Assembly: GCA_024643545.1 (NCBI GenBank)
Contig: JAHEMR010000035.1
Location: forward strand, 62,001 to 126,000
Direction: 5' to 3'
Origin: Crocinitomicaceae bacterium
GTDB lineage: Bacteria > Bacteroidota > Bacteroidia > Flavobacteriales_D > Crocinitomicaceae
Length of the DNA: 64,000 bases
The position numbers and the translations under genes are program-made. Under the pieces are notes generated by a model. The model did not search any database, was not told where the DNA came from, and saw nothing but the letters and a program-made list of their open reading frames with translations. This document shows, in pieces, positions 18,226 through 25,877 of the stretch; position 1 is the stretch's first letter, and each line of letters opens with the position of its first letter.

Positions 18226-18984
18226 TTATAATTGAATTCCAACTGGACAATGATCCGAACCATAAACATCATTCAGAATGTACGATTCTTTGACATTCGG
18301 TAAAAAAGATTGTGATACCAAAAAGTAATCAATCCGCCAGCCAACATTCTTCTCTCGAGCGCCAGCACGGTAACTCCACCAAGAATATTTGACCTGTTCT
18401 GGATTCAATGCTCTAAAAGTATCGATCAATCCATTTTGAACAAAATGATTCATTCCATCAATTTCTTCTTGCATGTATCCAGCAGCTTTGTTGTAATTTT
18501 CCTTCGGACGTGCTAAATCGATGGGTTGATGAGCCACATTAAAGTCGCCACACACAATTACTGGTTTGATTGCTTCCAACTTTTTCAAGTAGGCAAGAAA
18601 ATCCGCATCCCAAGTTTGACGGTATCCCAATCGAAGCAATTCACTTCCTGAATTCGGAACATAAACGGAAATGATAAAATAGTTTGAATATTCAGCGCAA
18701 ACAACGCGTCCTTCTGTATCATGTTCTTCAACACCAATACCATACGTCACGTTTAATGGTTGCTCTTTTGAGAGAATAGCCGTACCGGAATAACCTTTTC
18801 GTTCAGCCGAATTTGCAAAAATGTGATATCCATCTAACGCTGAACAAGCATCCTGAACTTGCTCTGGAGTCGCTTTTGTTTCTTGTAAACAAATGACATC
18901 AGCATCAACACGTTTCATGTCTGGCAAAAATGTTTTTCCGACGATCGCTCGGATTCCGTTCACATTGAAGGAAATAATTTTCAT
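18226..18984 (-). CDS. xth: Exodeoxyribonuclease III (AP endonuclease)
   Basis: Base-excision-repair nuclease with AP-endonuclease and 3'-phosphatase activity. The 252-residue exonuclease/endonuclease/phosphatase fold shows MKIISFNVNGIRA (Asn ligand), CLQETKA (metal-binding Glu), GDFNVAHQPIDLA and the terminal YGSDHCPV with the catalytic Asp-His. It is full length for the ExoA/XthA family. It leads a short group with pcm and the response regulator; a 47-nt gap separates it from the porin gene upstream. Confidence 0.95.
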   Translation of the reverse strand: MKIISFNVNGIRAIVGKTFLPDMKRVDADVICLQETKATPEQVQDACSALDGYHIFANSAERKGYSGTAILSKEQPLNVTYGIGVEEHDTEGRVVCAEYSNYFIISVYVPNSGSELLRLGYRQTWDADFLAYLKKLEAIKPVIVCGDFNVAHQPIDLARPKENYNKAAGYMQEEIDGMNHFVQNGLIDTFRALNPEQVKYSWWSYRAGAREKNVGWRIDYFLVSQSFLPNVKESYILNDVYGSDHCPVGIQL

Positions 18985-19031
18985 GGGTCGTAATTTTAAA
19001 AACTCATCGCTAAGCGACGTTTCAAATTTAA

Positions 19032-20027
19032 TCAGAATTTAAGCTGAAAAAACAAGAATTGATAAGGTTCGAAGCCTTTTTTTTCAGATTTAAAAAAGCG
19101 GGACTCCGTTCCGATATTCATTACATTGTTCAACGAATATATCACACCTAAACTTGACGACGATAAATGATTGACAGGAAGTTGTAGTGTTGAAGGATCA
19201 TTAAAATACTCAATTCTACCATACAGCTTTGTCCGCTGATGAAGCGCATATGCTGCTTGCGCATTGATTTGACACCAATTTCGAGAGAAATTTATCCCTT
19301 GAGTTCCAAAAAAAGCACAAGATTGAACCGTTATTTTTTTGAATGCATATTGGACATTCCATTCACTTAAAAAGCGTGTTTGTGGTTCCTTTGCAAGGAT
19401 CGGTTTCTCCCTTCCTATGTATGTCGACCAATTGAATTTCCACCGGTCTCTTTTAAATTCTAACAATGAACCAAAAGAAGGTGATAATTGAGAATAATCC
19501 ATTTTCTGCCAACCGTTCATCGCAAACAAAGACAAATTCCAGTATCGATTTAAATTTAATTGGTACTTGAGTCCACTGATATAATATGGAACATATTCAG
19601 GGGCTAAGCTCCTAGAATAGCTCATTTGATCAATGCTTTTCGGCGTTTCTTGAGTATATGGCGAACTAAAAACTCCTAATGCCAGACTTGATCGATTCCA
19701 TTTTCGCTGTAAATAAGCTTCATAAATCCATCTTTTGTACCATTTTTCATTCGCGTAATTCTGCTGCATATAAGTTCCAATAGCAGGAGAAAGTGCATAT
19801 TTCCATTTGCTGTTTTCCCAGGTTAACTCAACTAAATTCAAGTTGATTTGAAACGAGTTTAGGTTGGAAGAAGAGACTAAATATGGTACTTTTCCCAACG
19901 GATTGGATTTACCCAGAGTATAATAACCATCAATAAGTCCATGCATTTGAAAACGCAAAGTATCCTTGTTTTCTGCCAAAATTGAGGTGGTGAAAATTTG
20001 AGATAGAATTATAAGCCATTTTTTCAT
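19032..20027 (-). CDS. Outer-membrane beta-barrel porin (bbp2/OmpL-like)
   Basis: A 331-residue outer membrane protein with signal peptide MKKWLIILSQIFTTSILA. The mature protein alternates polar and aromatic residues in many short strands (MHGLIDGYYTLGK, KYALSPAIGTYMQQNYA, WIYEAYLQRKW) and ends in an aromatic beta-strand (FLFFQLKF), the barrel C-terminal signature. It resembles the putative bbp2 porin family of Bacteroidota. The solute is unknown. It lies 2 nt downstream of the DUF2807 lipoprotein and in the same run as the PagL-like gene, an outer-membrane-related cluster. Confidence 0.75.
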   Translation of the reverse strand: MKKWLIILSQIFTTSILAENKDTLRFQMHGLIDGYYTLGKSNPLGKVPYLVSSSNLNSFQINLNLVELTWENSKWKYALSPAIGTYMQQNYANEKWYKRWIYEAYLQRKWNRSSLALGVFSSPYTQETPKSIDQMSYSRSLAPEYVPYYISGLKYQLNLNRYWNLSLFAMNGWQKMDYSQLSPSFGSLLEFKRDRWKFNWSTYIGREKPILAKEPQTRFLSEWNVQYAFKKITVQSCAFFGTQGINFSRNWCQINAQAAYALHQRTKLYGRIEYFNDPSTLQLPVNHLSSSSLGVIYSLNNVMNIGTESRFFKSEKKGFEPYQFLFFQLKF

Positions 20028-20029
20028 TC

Positions 20030-20773
20030 TTATTTCAGATATAAATCACCAGTTGAATAACGAACTTTTTGAATACTTGAAGGAACACCATAAGCCCAAA
20101 CATCACCAGTATTGGATATCTCAGCTTTGATTTTCAATTGATCAACTGACATAAAGGATTTACCATTCGACGCATACATGACAGAAATTGAATCCTCCAC
20201 AAGCATGTCACGCGAATCAAAACAACCATTTCCGTCGATATCAAGTCGCAAATAAGAACAAGAACCTTTCAGAAATAAATTCGCAAAACCATGTGGATTT
20301 TGAATGTTTACCGAATTTGCTTGGACATTTAAACTTAAATCTCCAGCCCCATCGTTCATTAATACATCTAAGTGATTTGTGTGAATGGTATCGACATTTG
20401 ATAATAATTCAGAACCCCAATAGGTCAGCATGGACAATTCCACAAAGTGAATTCTTAAGGTAACGTCACCCTTTTTGTAGCGCAAATATGGACATCTATT
20501 GTTATTCCAAACCTCAAGTTTAGCGTCTGTCACCGTCCAATCAATAAAATTCACCAAATTTTCACCAGCAACAATTTCCAAAAAGTCAGCCGTATCCTGA
20601 ATCAATTCAATTTTCATGCGTTGGTGCAATTCCATTTCATGAAATGTTGGAAGTGGAATAATTTTAGTAATTTGTTTCCCCGCTGTTTTCCAACAGGACC
20701 TATCCTCTGCTTTTTTACAGGAACTTAAATGAAAAAATAAAATGAGTAGCAAAAGTGTCTTTACGGTCTTCAT
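20030..20773 (-). CDS. Lipoprotein with GIN (DUF2807) beta-helix domain
   Basis: A 247-residue lipoprotein: signal sequence ends in LSSC with the lipidated Cys at residue 19. The rest matches the head-GIN (DUF2807) fold, a beta-helix of short strands: FHEMELHQRMKIELIQ, DFLEIVAGENL, LTYWGSELLS, LDVLMNDGAGDLSLNVQ. Family members are putative adhesin-like surface proteins in Bacteroidota with no assigned function. It overlaps the PagL-like gene by 4 nt (ATGA) and is 2 nt from the porin gene, so the three are almost certainly one operon. Confidence 0.82.
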   Translation of the reverse strand: MKTVKTLLLLILFFHLSSCKKAEDRSCWKTAGKQITKIIPLPTFHEMELHQRMKIELIQDTADFLEIVAGENLVNFIDWTVTDAKLEVWNNNRCPYLRYKKGDVTLRIHFVELSMLTYWGSELLSNVDTIHTNHLDVLMNDGAGDLSLNVQANSVNIQNPHGFANLFLKGSCSYLRLDIDGNGCFDSRDMLVEDSISVMYASNGKSFMSVDQLKIKAEISNTGDVWAYGVPSSIQKVRYSTGDLYLK

Positions 20774-21888
20774 TTTTTCAATTTAATTAAATGATAGGAT
20801 AAGCCAAATTCCAAATAATCTGCTTTTGCGTAATGCGTTTTTAAACCAAATACGGCACTGATATTCTTTGTGAGGTAATACCTGCAACCTAAACGAATAT
20901 ACATTGGTCCATCAGCACGATAAAGATCTCGAATGTAAAATCCAGCGCCATAAACAAAATTAAACCGATCAAATGGCAGGATATAAGAAGCAGAAATGCC
21001 CAATTGAAGGATATCCAATTGCGTTTTATGGACCATTGGTTCATAATTCATTAATGCCTGTTTTGAAATAACGTCAAGATTCACTTCAAATCCAGATTTT
21101 TGACTTCTGTAACGTCGGAGGGATATTGATCCGGCATAAACTGGATACTTTTTACCACCAATCGGCATGGTTTCTTTGCACGTGAAAATTCCATTGAAAC
21201 TCATTTGCCATTGTTGGTAAGTTAAGAAATTGGGTTTTGGTTGCGGTTTGATTCTGAACGCGGCATCCTTCTCGAAATCTGCACTTTGTTGAGAAGTTTT
21301 ATTTTGAAAATAATGTTGAAATCCGAGTGACAGGTATGGTAAATTAATCCCAAGATTCGGAACTTTAAATGCACCATTACTAAAGTGAGTCATGTCCATT
21401 GCCAAGGTAATTCCAGAATTTCTAAATCCAAAGGTTTGTTTTAATGCAAAACACATAAGTGCGTTAAAATGGGAACCAATGGCAACATTTTTTGGATTGC
21501 TTACTGGGTCATACGGTTTATTTGTATATCCTAATCCAGTGGAGAATTTCCAGTCCATTCGGTACTTCTTGTATTTTATAATTGGTAATTCAGCAAAACC
21601 GTATACACCAACAAAATGTCCCAAGATGTCATTATTCCCTACAGAGCCGATGAATAACGTCGAACCAACAACAGGTTGACGGTATGACTTCTGCCAAAGC
21701 CTATCACCAGTTAACCGCTTGATATAACTCATTTCAGTGGCAACGGCTAATTGTTTTGGAATGTGAGCCATTCCAGCATGATGAGCGGCCAAAAATCCAA
21801 CCTTTTCGCGTATTTCAAATCCCGATTGAGAAAACGTGAATTTGTTTAAAAGGATACAAATGTAAAAAAGTAGGCTGCTTTTTTTCAT
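20770..21888 (-). CDS. PagL-like lipid A 3-O-deacylase / acyloxyacyl hydrolase
   Basis: A 372-residue outer-membrane protein with signal peptide ending near FTFSQ. The PagL catalytic pair is seen in MDMTHFSNGAFKVPNLGIN: His168 and Ser170, with Asn171. Strand GVYGFAELPIIKYKKYRMDWKFSTGLGY and the aromatic C-terminus (YLEFGLSYHLIKLKK) support a barrel. The family removes an acyl chain from lipid A, altering outer-membrane properties. It is longer than Pseudomonas PagL (~170 aa) because Bacteroidota members have additional strands. It heads an operon with a GIN lipoprotein and a porin. Confidence 0.78.
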   Translation of the reverse strand: MKKSSLLFYICILLNKFTFSQSGFEIREKVGFLAAHHAGMAHIPKQLAVATEMSYIKRLTGDRLWQKSYRQPVVGSTLFIGSVGNNDILGHFVGVYGFAELPIIKYKKYRMDWKFSTGLGYTNKPYDPVSNPKNVAIGSHFNALMCFALKQTFGFRNSGITLAMDMTHFSNGAFKVPNLGINLPYLSLGFQHYFQNKTSQQSADFEKDAAFRIKPQPKPNFLTYQQWQMSFNGIFTCKETMPIGGKKYPVYAGSISLRRYRSQKSGFEVNLDVISKQALMNYEPMVHKTQLDILQLGISASYILPFDRFNFVYGAGFYIRDLYRADGPMYIRLGCRYYLTKNISAVFGLKTHYAKADYLEFGLSYHLIKLKK

Positions 21889-21927
21889 AATTCAAAATTA
21901 ATGAATTATTGGCTGACAGAATAACTT

Positions 21928-21935
21928 TAACTTTG
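21928..21935 (+). promoter_or_regulatory. -7 box immediately before mazG
   Basis: TAACTTTG, exact TAnnTTTG, ending 4 nt before the mazG ATG. A TTG lies 16 nt upstream (21909-21911), a short spacing. Transcription would begin at or within a few bases of the start codon, predicting a leaderless or nearly leaderless mRNA. Confidence 0.6.
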
Positions 21936-21939
21936 CTTT

Positions 21940-22713
21940 ATGGATTCTAGACTTGTAGCGTTTGAACGCTTATTAAACATCATGGATGACTTAAGGGAAA
22001 AATGCCCTTGGGATCAAAAACAAACCTTTGAAACATTAAGAAATTTAACGATTGAAGAAACCTATGAATTAACCGATGCCATTACAAAAAATGACATGAG
22101 CGAAATCAAAGGAGAAATCGGCGATTTATTCTTGCACCTCGTTTTCTATTGTAAGTTGGGCGATGAGCAAGGTCAATTTGATGTGACAAGTGTTTTGAAT
22201 GCCATTTGTGAAAAGTTAATCCATCGACATCCACACATTTATGGAGATATTACCGTTTCCGGAGAAGATGAAGTCAAAGCGAATTGGGAAAAACTAAAAC
22301 TGAAAGAAGGGAAAAAATCTGTTCTCGAAGGAGTACCCTCTTCTCTGCCTGCTTTAGTAAAAGCTACTCGCATTCAAGAAAAAGCAAAAGGAATTGGTTT
22401 CGAATGGGAACACCGTCAGGATGTTTGGAAAAAAGTTGAAGAAGAAATGCAAGAACTTCAAGTTGAAGTCGAGGCGAATTCAGAACATATCGAAGAAGAA
22501 TTTGGTGATGTGTTATTTTCGTTAGTTAATTATGCGCGCTTTATCGGAATTTCACCGGAAAATGCTTTAGCACAAACCAATCAGAAATTCATACATCGCT
22601 TTCAATTGATGGAAGAAATGATTAGAGAATCGGAAATGGACATCCGAAACATGACTTTAACAGAATTAGATTCTTTTTGGGATCAAGCAAAACTTAAATT
22701 GAAGAAACCATGA
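21940..22713 (+). CDS. mazG: Nucleoside triphosphate pyrophosphohydrolase MazG
   Basis: Hydrolyses NTPs to NMP and pyrophosphate, a house-cleaning enzyme. The 257-residue protein has two MazG helical repeats. The N-terminal one holds KCPWDQKQTFETLRN, the EETYEL metal-binding helix and EIGDLFLHLVFY (ExxD). The C-terminal one holds KVEEEMQELQVE and EEFGDVLFSLVNYARF. The linker contains VLEGVPSSLPALVKA, typical of full-length two-domain MazG. It overlaps the MscS-type gene by 4 nt (ATGA). The -7 box lies 4 nt before the ATG. Confidence 0.95.
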   Translation: MDSRLVAFERLLNIMDDLREKCPWDQKQTFETLRNLTIEETYELTDAITKNDMSEIKGEIGDLFLHLVFYCKLGDEQGQFDVTSVLNAICEKLIHRHPHIYGDITVSGEDEVKANWEKLKLKEGKKSVLEGVPSSLPALVKATRIQEKAKGIGFEWEHRQDVWKKVEEEMQELQVEVEANSEHIEEEFGDVLFSLVNYARFIGISPENALAQTNQKFIHRFQLMEEMIRESEMDIRNMTLTELDSFWDQAKLKLKKP

Positions 22714-23198
22714 ATCAACTAGAATTTCAATTATTAGAAACAGTAATATTAGTTGCCTTATCATTGTTCATTAAGATTTTAGCAACAAAATCGGTCAACC
22801 GATTCCTAGCTCATTTCGACTTCGATTTGAAACGAAAACGCATAACGGTGCGCATTATCAATTTATTCCTGTGGATTTTCATTGCGATTGTTCTTGCTGG
22901 AATTTGGAACATAAACAAAGAAGGATTGGTTGTTTTCATCACTTCAATCATTACCGTAATGGGGGTGGCATTTTTTGCGCAATGGTCGATTTTATCCAAT
23001 ATCACGGCAAGTTTGATTCTATTCTTCAATCATCCAATGAAAATTGGTGAAACTATTCAGATTTTAGATAAGGAATATGAAATGGAAGGCGAATTGATGG
23101 ACATCAGTTTTTTCTTCATGTATATCAAAACAAAGGAAAATCATTTGGTCACCATTCCAACGTCTGTTGTGTTGGCGAAAACAATCGTGCGAAAATAA
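22710..23198 (+). CDS. Small MscS-type mechanosensitive channel protein
   Basis: A 162-residue protein with two N-terminal membrane segments (residues ~8-27 and ~45-66) and a third glycine/alanine-containing segment (VVFITSIITVMGVAFFAQWSILSN) equivalent to the pore-lining TM3 of MscS, followed by the beta domain (FNHPMKIGETIQILD, GELMDISFFFMYIKTKENHLVTIPTS). The large cytoplasmic cage domain is truncated. It probably gates under membrane tension or is an accessory subunit. It is coupled to mazG by an ATGA overlap, and its stop codon directly abuts that of the HigA-like gene. Confidence 0.82.
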   Translation: MNQLEFQLLETVILVALSLFIKILATKSVNRFLAHFDFDLKRKRITVRIINLFLWIFIAIVLAGIWNINKEGLVVFITSIITVMGVAFFAQWSILSNITASLILFFNHPMKIGETIQILDKEYEMEGELMDISFFFMYIKTKENHLVTIPTSVVLAKTIVRK

Positions 23199-23501
23199 TT
23201 AGAGACGAATGGATAACTCAAGTTGTCCTCCCAATCCGAGCTCTACAATTTTTTTTAACGTTGAAAATCGCACTTCTTTCATGTCGTTTTCCAATTTTGA
23301 AATATAGGATTTTGTAGTTCCTACTTTTGTAGCTAATTGCTCTTGAGTCATCCCCTTCTCTAATCTAGCGCTTTGTATCATCGCCCCTAATCGAAATTCT
23401 TGGTAGCCTTTTTCTAAACTATCGCGAGATTCGGAACCTTTAGGGCCATAATGCTTGTCTTTGAACTGATCTAAAGTCAGTACTTTACTTGTTGTTTTCA
23501 T
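23199..23501 (-). CDS. HigA-type antitoxin, XRE-family HTH
   Basis: A 100-residue protein: an N-terminal tail (LTLDQFKDKHYGPKGSE) typical of Bacteroidota HigA-like antitoxins, then a Cro/C1-type HTH (LEKGMTQEQLATKVGTTKSYISKLENDMKEVRFSTLKKIVE). It is expected to bind and neutralise the toxin encoded just upstream and to repress their shared promoter. Its start overlaps the toxin end by 17 nt, the toxin-first order of HigBA modules. The stop abuts the stop of the convergent MscS-type gene with no spacer. Confidence 0.87.
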   Translation of the reverse strand: MKTTSKVLTLDQFKDKHYGPKGSESRDSLEKGYQEFRLGAMIQSARLEKGMTQEQLATKVGTTKSYISKLENDMKEVRFSTLKKIVELGLGGQLELSIRL

Positions 23502-23835
23502 ACTCCTTTTTTAATTGAATGGCACGTACAATTTCTTTTCGTGGGAGTTTTTGTGTTTTCTTCTGAAAGGCATTGACTAGGACCACCAATTGACCCTCGT
23601 CGAAAAAACAAAAAATTCGAAAAATATCACTGCCGTTTTGAATCCGAATTTCATATAGACCATCTGTTCCGTGAATGTGCTTCAGGTATTGGGAAGGAAT
23701 CACAGGTAACTCTTGAAGCAACTCGAGTGTCCAAATAATTTTCTCCTTTACTTTTGGTTTCTTCTGAACAAAAAAATCTTCAAAATACGATTCAAAAAAG
23801 AGGATTTCCTTGAATTTTTCTCCAACTTTCTCCAT
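23485..23835 (-). CDS. HigB/RelE-type toxin (Gp49-like)
   Basis: A 116-residue protein of the phage-derived Gp49-like/HigB family: EILFFESYFEDFFVQKKPKVKEKIIWTLELL, then HIHGTDGLYEIRI, IFRIFCFFDEGQLVVLVNAFQKKTQKLPRKEI. The conserved GLYEIR, IFRIF and FxKKTQKxP features are those of ribosome-dependent mRNA interferases. It is paired with a downstream XRE antitoxin. I start at the ATG at 23835; four further residues upstream from a TTG would overlap the -7 box. It sits next to a repeat-rich, gene-free stretch, consistent with a module acquired by transfer. Confidence 0.85.
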   Translation of the reverse strand: MEKVGEKFKEILFFESYFEDFFVQKKPKVKEKIIWTLELLQELPVIPSQYLKHIHGTDGLYEIRIQNGSDIFRIFCFFDEGQLVVLVNAFQKKTQKLPRKEIVRAIQLKKEYENNK

Positions 23836-23836
23836 A

Positions 23837-23867
23837 CAAAAATACAATTAGTTTCACTTTAGTACAA
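23837..23867 (-). promoter_or_regulatory. higBA promoter
   Basis: On the minus strand TTG, 20-nt spacer and TATTTTTG match the Bacteroidota consensus exactly. The -7 box ends one base before the toxin ATG, so the transcript would start at the ATG. This predicts a leaderless toxin message and leaves little room for an operator except over the promoter itself. Confidence 0.68.
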
Positions 23868-23974
23868 CTTTTTAAGCAATTTTTTTTCATTATTTTTTTT
23901 TGAACCTAATGAAGGGTCATGCCCGGCAACCGGACAAAAAGTTGGGGGTAAAGGAGATTATTTTTGATTCTTTT

Positions 23975-23999
23975 ACTTTTTGGCATTGCCCAAAAAAGT
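23975..23999. repeat. ACTTTTTGG hairpin, copy 1
   Basis: ACTTTTTGGC, then a short loop, then GCCCAAAAAAGT: an imperfect inverted repeat. The same arms recur at 24451-24474, bracketing most of the island. Confidence 0.65.
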
Positions 24000-24383
24000 A
24001 ACAAAAAGGTCTAGCACTTAAAAGATGAAACGACCCTCATCTTCCTTGTTGCTAAAATTTCTGAAACTCGCTCTCGTTCCTCAGCTCAAACAACCAGAAA
24101 TTTTAACGCAACTTCGTCGTGAGGGTTCGCGTTACATCTTTTCATGCGCGATAAAAAATTCTTGTAAATGACTATTGTTTACAATTCGAAGAGAAATTCA
24201 AGATAGAATCAGGATAGTCATAGAATTCGTTGTTTTTCAAGGAGCATTGGAACGCGTGAATGCTAAGCAAAGCTGCAAGCTCATGCGCCAGCATCGTGTG
24301 ACAAAATCCGCGGAAAACCCTTTGCTTGAGATGAGAGGGGGTCCTTCCGAGTACGATCTGCAAAGGGAATCGAATTCGAATCC

Positions 24384-24435
24384 CGAAATATCGGGACGAA
24401 ATATCGGGACGAAATATCGGGACGAAATATCGGGA
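24384..24435. repeat. 13-bp tandem repeat, four perfect copies
   Basis: CGAAATATCGGGA occurs four times head to tail (starts 24384, 24397, 24410, 24423). Each unit with its flanking CC/GG can form a small CCCGA-AATA-TCGGG stem. Copy number is likely variable between strains. Confidence 0.95.
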
Positions 24436-24450
24436 TTGATCTTTTTGTGA

Positions 24451-24474
24451 ACTTTTTGGATCAAGCCAAAAAGT
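24451..24474. repeat. ACTTTTTGG hairpin, copy 2
   Basis: Perfect 9-bp arms ACTTTTTGG and CCAAAAAGT around the 6-nt loop ATCAAG, related to the hairpin at 23975. Confidence 0.8.
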
Positions 24475-24590
24475 GGGAGATACAAACAAATGTGAATGAA
24501 TACAAAACACTGCCAAGTCCCAAGGTTTTGGTCTTGATTCCAAATTAAATAACGCAGAAATGGAAATTTATTGTGTGGAGGATCCCAAAC

Positions 24591-25853
24591 TTATGCCGGA
24601 AAACAAAGAAAATATTTTTCCACTGGTTGCGCCAATGCCGAAATATTTAGGTTATCCGAAGCCTTTGTTAAATCGATGATGTCTCCATTTTTCATTAACA
24701 GATTAATGTTCTGTTTATCTTGGTTGTATGCTTTGTTTGTTAAAACATCTGAATAAACAAAATAGTCGACCTCATCGCTGGATAATTGATATGTATCTTG
24801 GACTCTTTTTCGCTCTGCTTCGATGCGCTCCTCACTAAACGGGTCTTTCGATATAACTATTTTAAATAGCTTACGATTCACCAATGACCTTGCTATTTGG
24901 GACAATATCGGGTCATCATGCGTTTGCCATACTTTAATTGCAGACCAAATATCGTAATCATCTAATTGCGCAAAATTTTCCAAGACTTCTTTGCGTTGAT
25001 GAAAGTCATTTTCTGTTATGTCTTGTTTCATGAAAAAGGACAAGGCTGGACTCGCAAAAACAGCATCTCCACGTTTTGCTAGAAATTTAGCGCGACGCAA
25101 TGCATGTATCAACATAAACTCTGCAGCAACTACTGTTTTATGAAGGTATACTTGCCAATACATCAAACGTCTGGCTACTATGAATTTTTCAATCGAATAG
25201 ATTCCTTTTTCTTCCAATACCAATTGTCCATCACGCACGTTCAGCATTTCAATTAAACGATCTGTCCCGATGATTCCTTCACTTACACCGGAATAAAAAC
25301 TATCACGATTCAAATAATCGAGACGGTCCATGTCGAGCTGACTAGAAACCAACTGATGTAAAAACGGTTTACTGTATTTATTTTGGAAAATCAGTAAGGC
25401 CATATCCAATTGACCATCGAATTCTTTGGATAATTCTTCAATGAAAAATGAAGAAATTTCTTCGTGACTAACTCCGCAAACTATATCATATTCAAGCGCA
25501 TGACTAAATGGACCATGTCCGATATCATGCAACAAAATTGCCAAACAAACAGCACGTTCCTCCTCAAGTGTAATTTCGTGTCCTTTGCGGCGAATCGTAG
25601 AAACCGCTTGACTCATTAAATGCATTGCGCCCAGCACATGATGAAAACGTGTGTGGTTTGCCCCTGGATAAACAAGGTGACTTAACCCCAATTGCATAAT
25701 TCGACGAAGTCGTTGCATATGAGGATGTTCCAAAATATCGAAAATTATTTCGTCGGGAATTGTAATAAAACCATAGACTGGGTCGTTAATAATTTTCTTC
25801 TTGTTGTTTCGATGTTGATTCGGTTGCAATTGAGTACCTTTAATTAAATTCAT
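24591..25853 (-). CDS. HD-domain phosphohydrolase (dGTPase-like)
   Basis: A 420-residue metal-dependent phosphohydrolase. The HD motif reads ILLHDIGHGPFSHALE (His109-Asp110), preceded by the upstream His in NHTRFHH and followed by a second Asp in SSQLDMDRLDYLNRD. The arrangement matches the SAMHD1/dGTPase-like HD family found widely in Bacteroidota, so a (deoxy)nucleotide triphosphohydrolase is plausible, but the substrate is not proven. It is divergent from porX with only 24 nt between the start codons. Confidence 0.83.
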   Translation of the reverse strand: MNLIKGTQLQPNQHRNNKKKIINDPVYGFITIPDEIIFDILEHPHMQRLRRIMQLGLSHLVYPGANHTRFHHVLGAMHLMSQAVSTIRRKGHEITLEEERAVCLAILLHDIGHGPFSHALEYDIVCGVSHEEISSFFIEELSKEFDGQLDMALLIFQNKYSKPFLHQLVSSQLDMDRLDYLNRDSFYSGVSEGIIGTDRLIEMLNVRDGQLVLEEKGIYSIEKFIVARRLMYWQVYLHKTVVAAEFMLIHALRRAKFLAKRGDAVFASPALSFFMKQDITENDFHQRKEVLENFAQLDDYDIWSAIKVWQTHDDPILSQIARSLVNRKLFKIVISKDPFSEERIEAERKRVQDTYQLSSDEVDYFVYSDVLTNKAYNQDKQNINLLMKNGDIIDLTKASDNLNISALAQPVEKYFLCFPA

Positions 25854-25877
25854 TCAAAACTATTAAAAATAAGGCAT

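Larger units (their letters stand above)
23868..24590. other. Gene-free, repeat-rich intergenic island
   Basis: About 720 bp without a credible gene. It holds two related hairpins built from ACTTTTTGG and its complement (23975-23999 and 24451-24474), a four-copy 13-bp tandem repeat (24384-24435), and a stretch at 24000-24130 with segments such as CTCGTTCCTCAGCTCAAACA and TTTTAACGCAACTTC. From memory, similar phrases recur as interspersed non-coding repeats in Bacteroidota genomes; I could not test this. Short open frames here (up to ~120 codons) read through the tandem repeat and show no codon structure. Confidence 0.6.

Noticed and set aside
24384-24435. Possible short CRISPR array
   Set aside because: Units are 13 bp and directly tandem, with no unique spacers and no cas genes anywhere in the window.
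24172-24543. Overlapping open frames of 80-120 codons on both strands in the repeat island
   Set aside because: They read through the 13-bp tandem repeat, giving repeated RYFVPIFRPDIS-type peptides, lack promoters and family motifs, and occur on both strands at once.
23835-24590. tRNA or small structured RNA gene in the gap
   Set aside because: I looked for cloverleaf-type arms and the GTTC-type T loop in the larger intergenic regions and saw none; only short inverted repeats are present.
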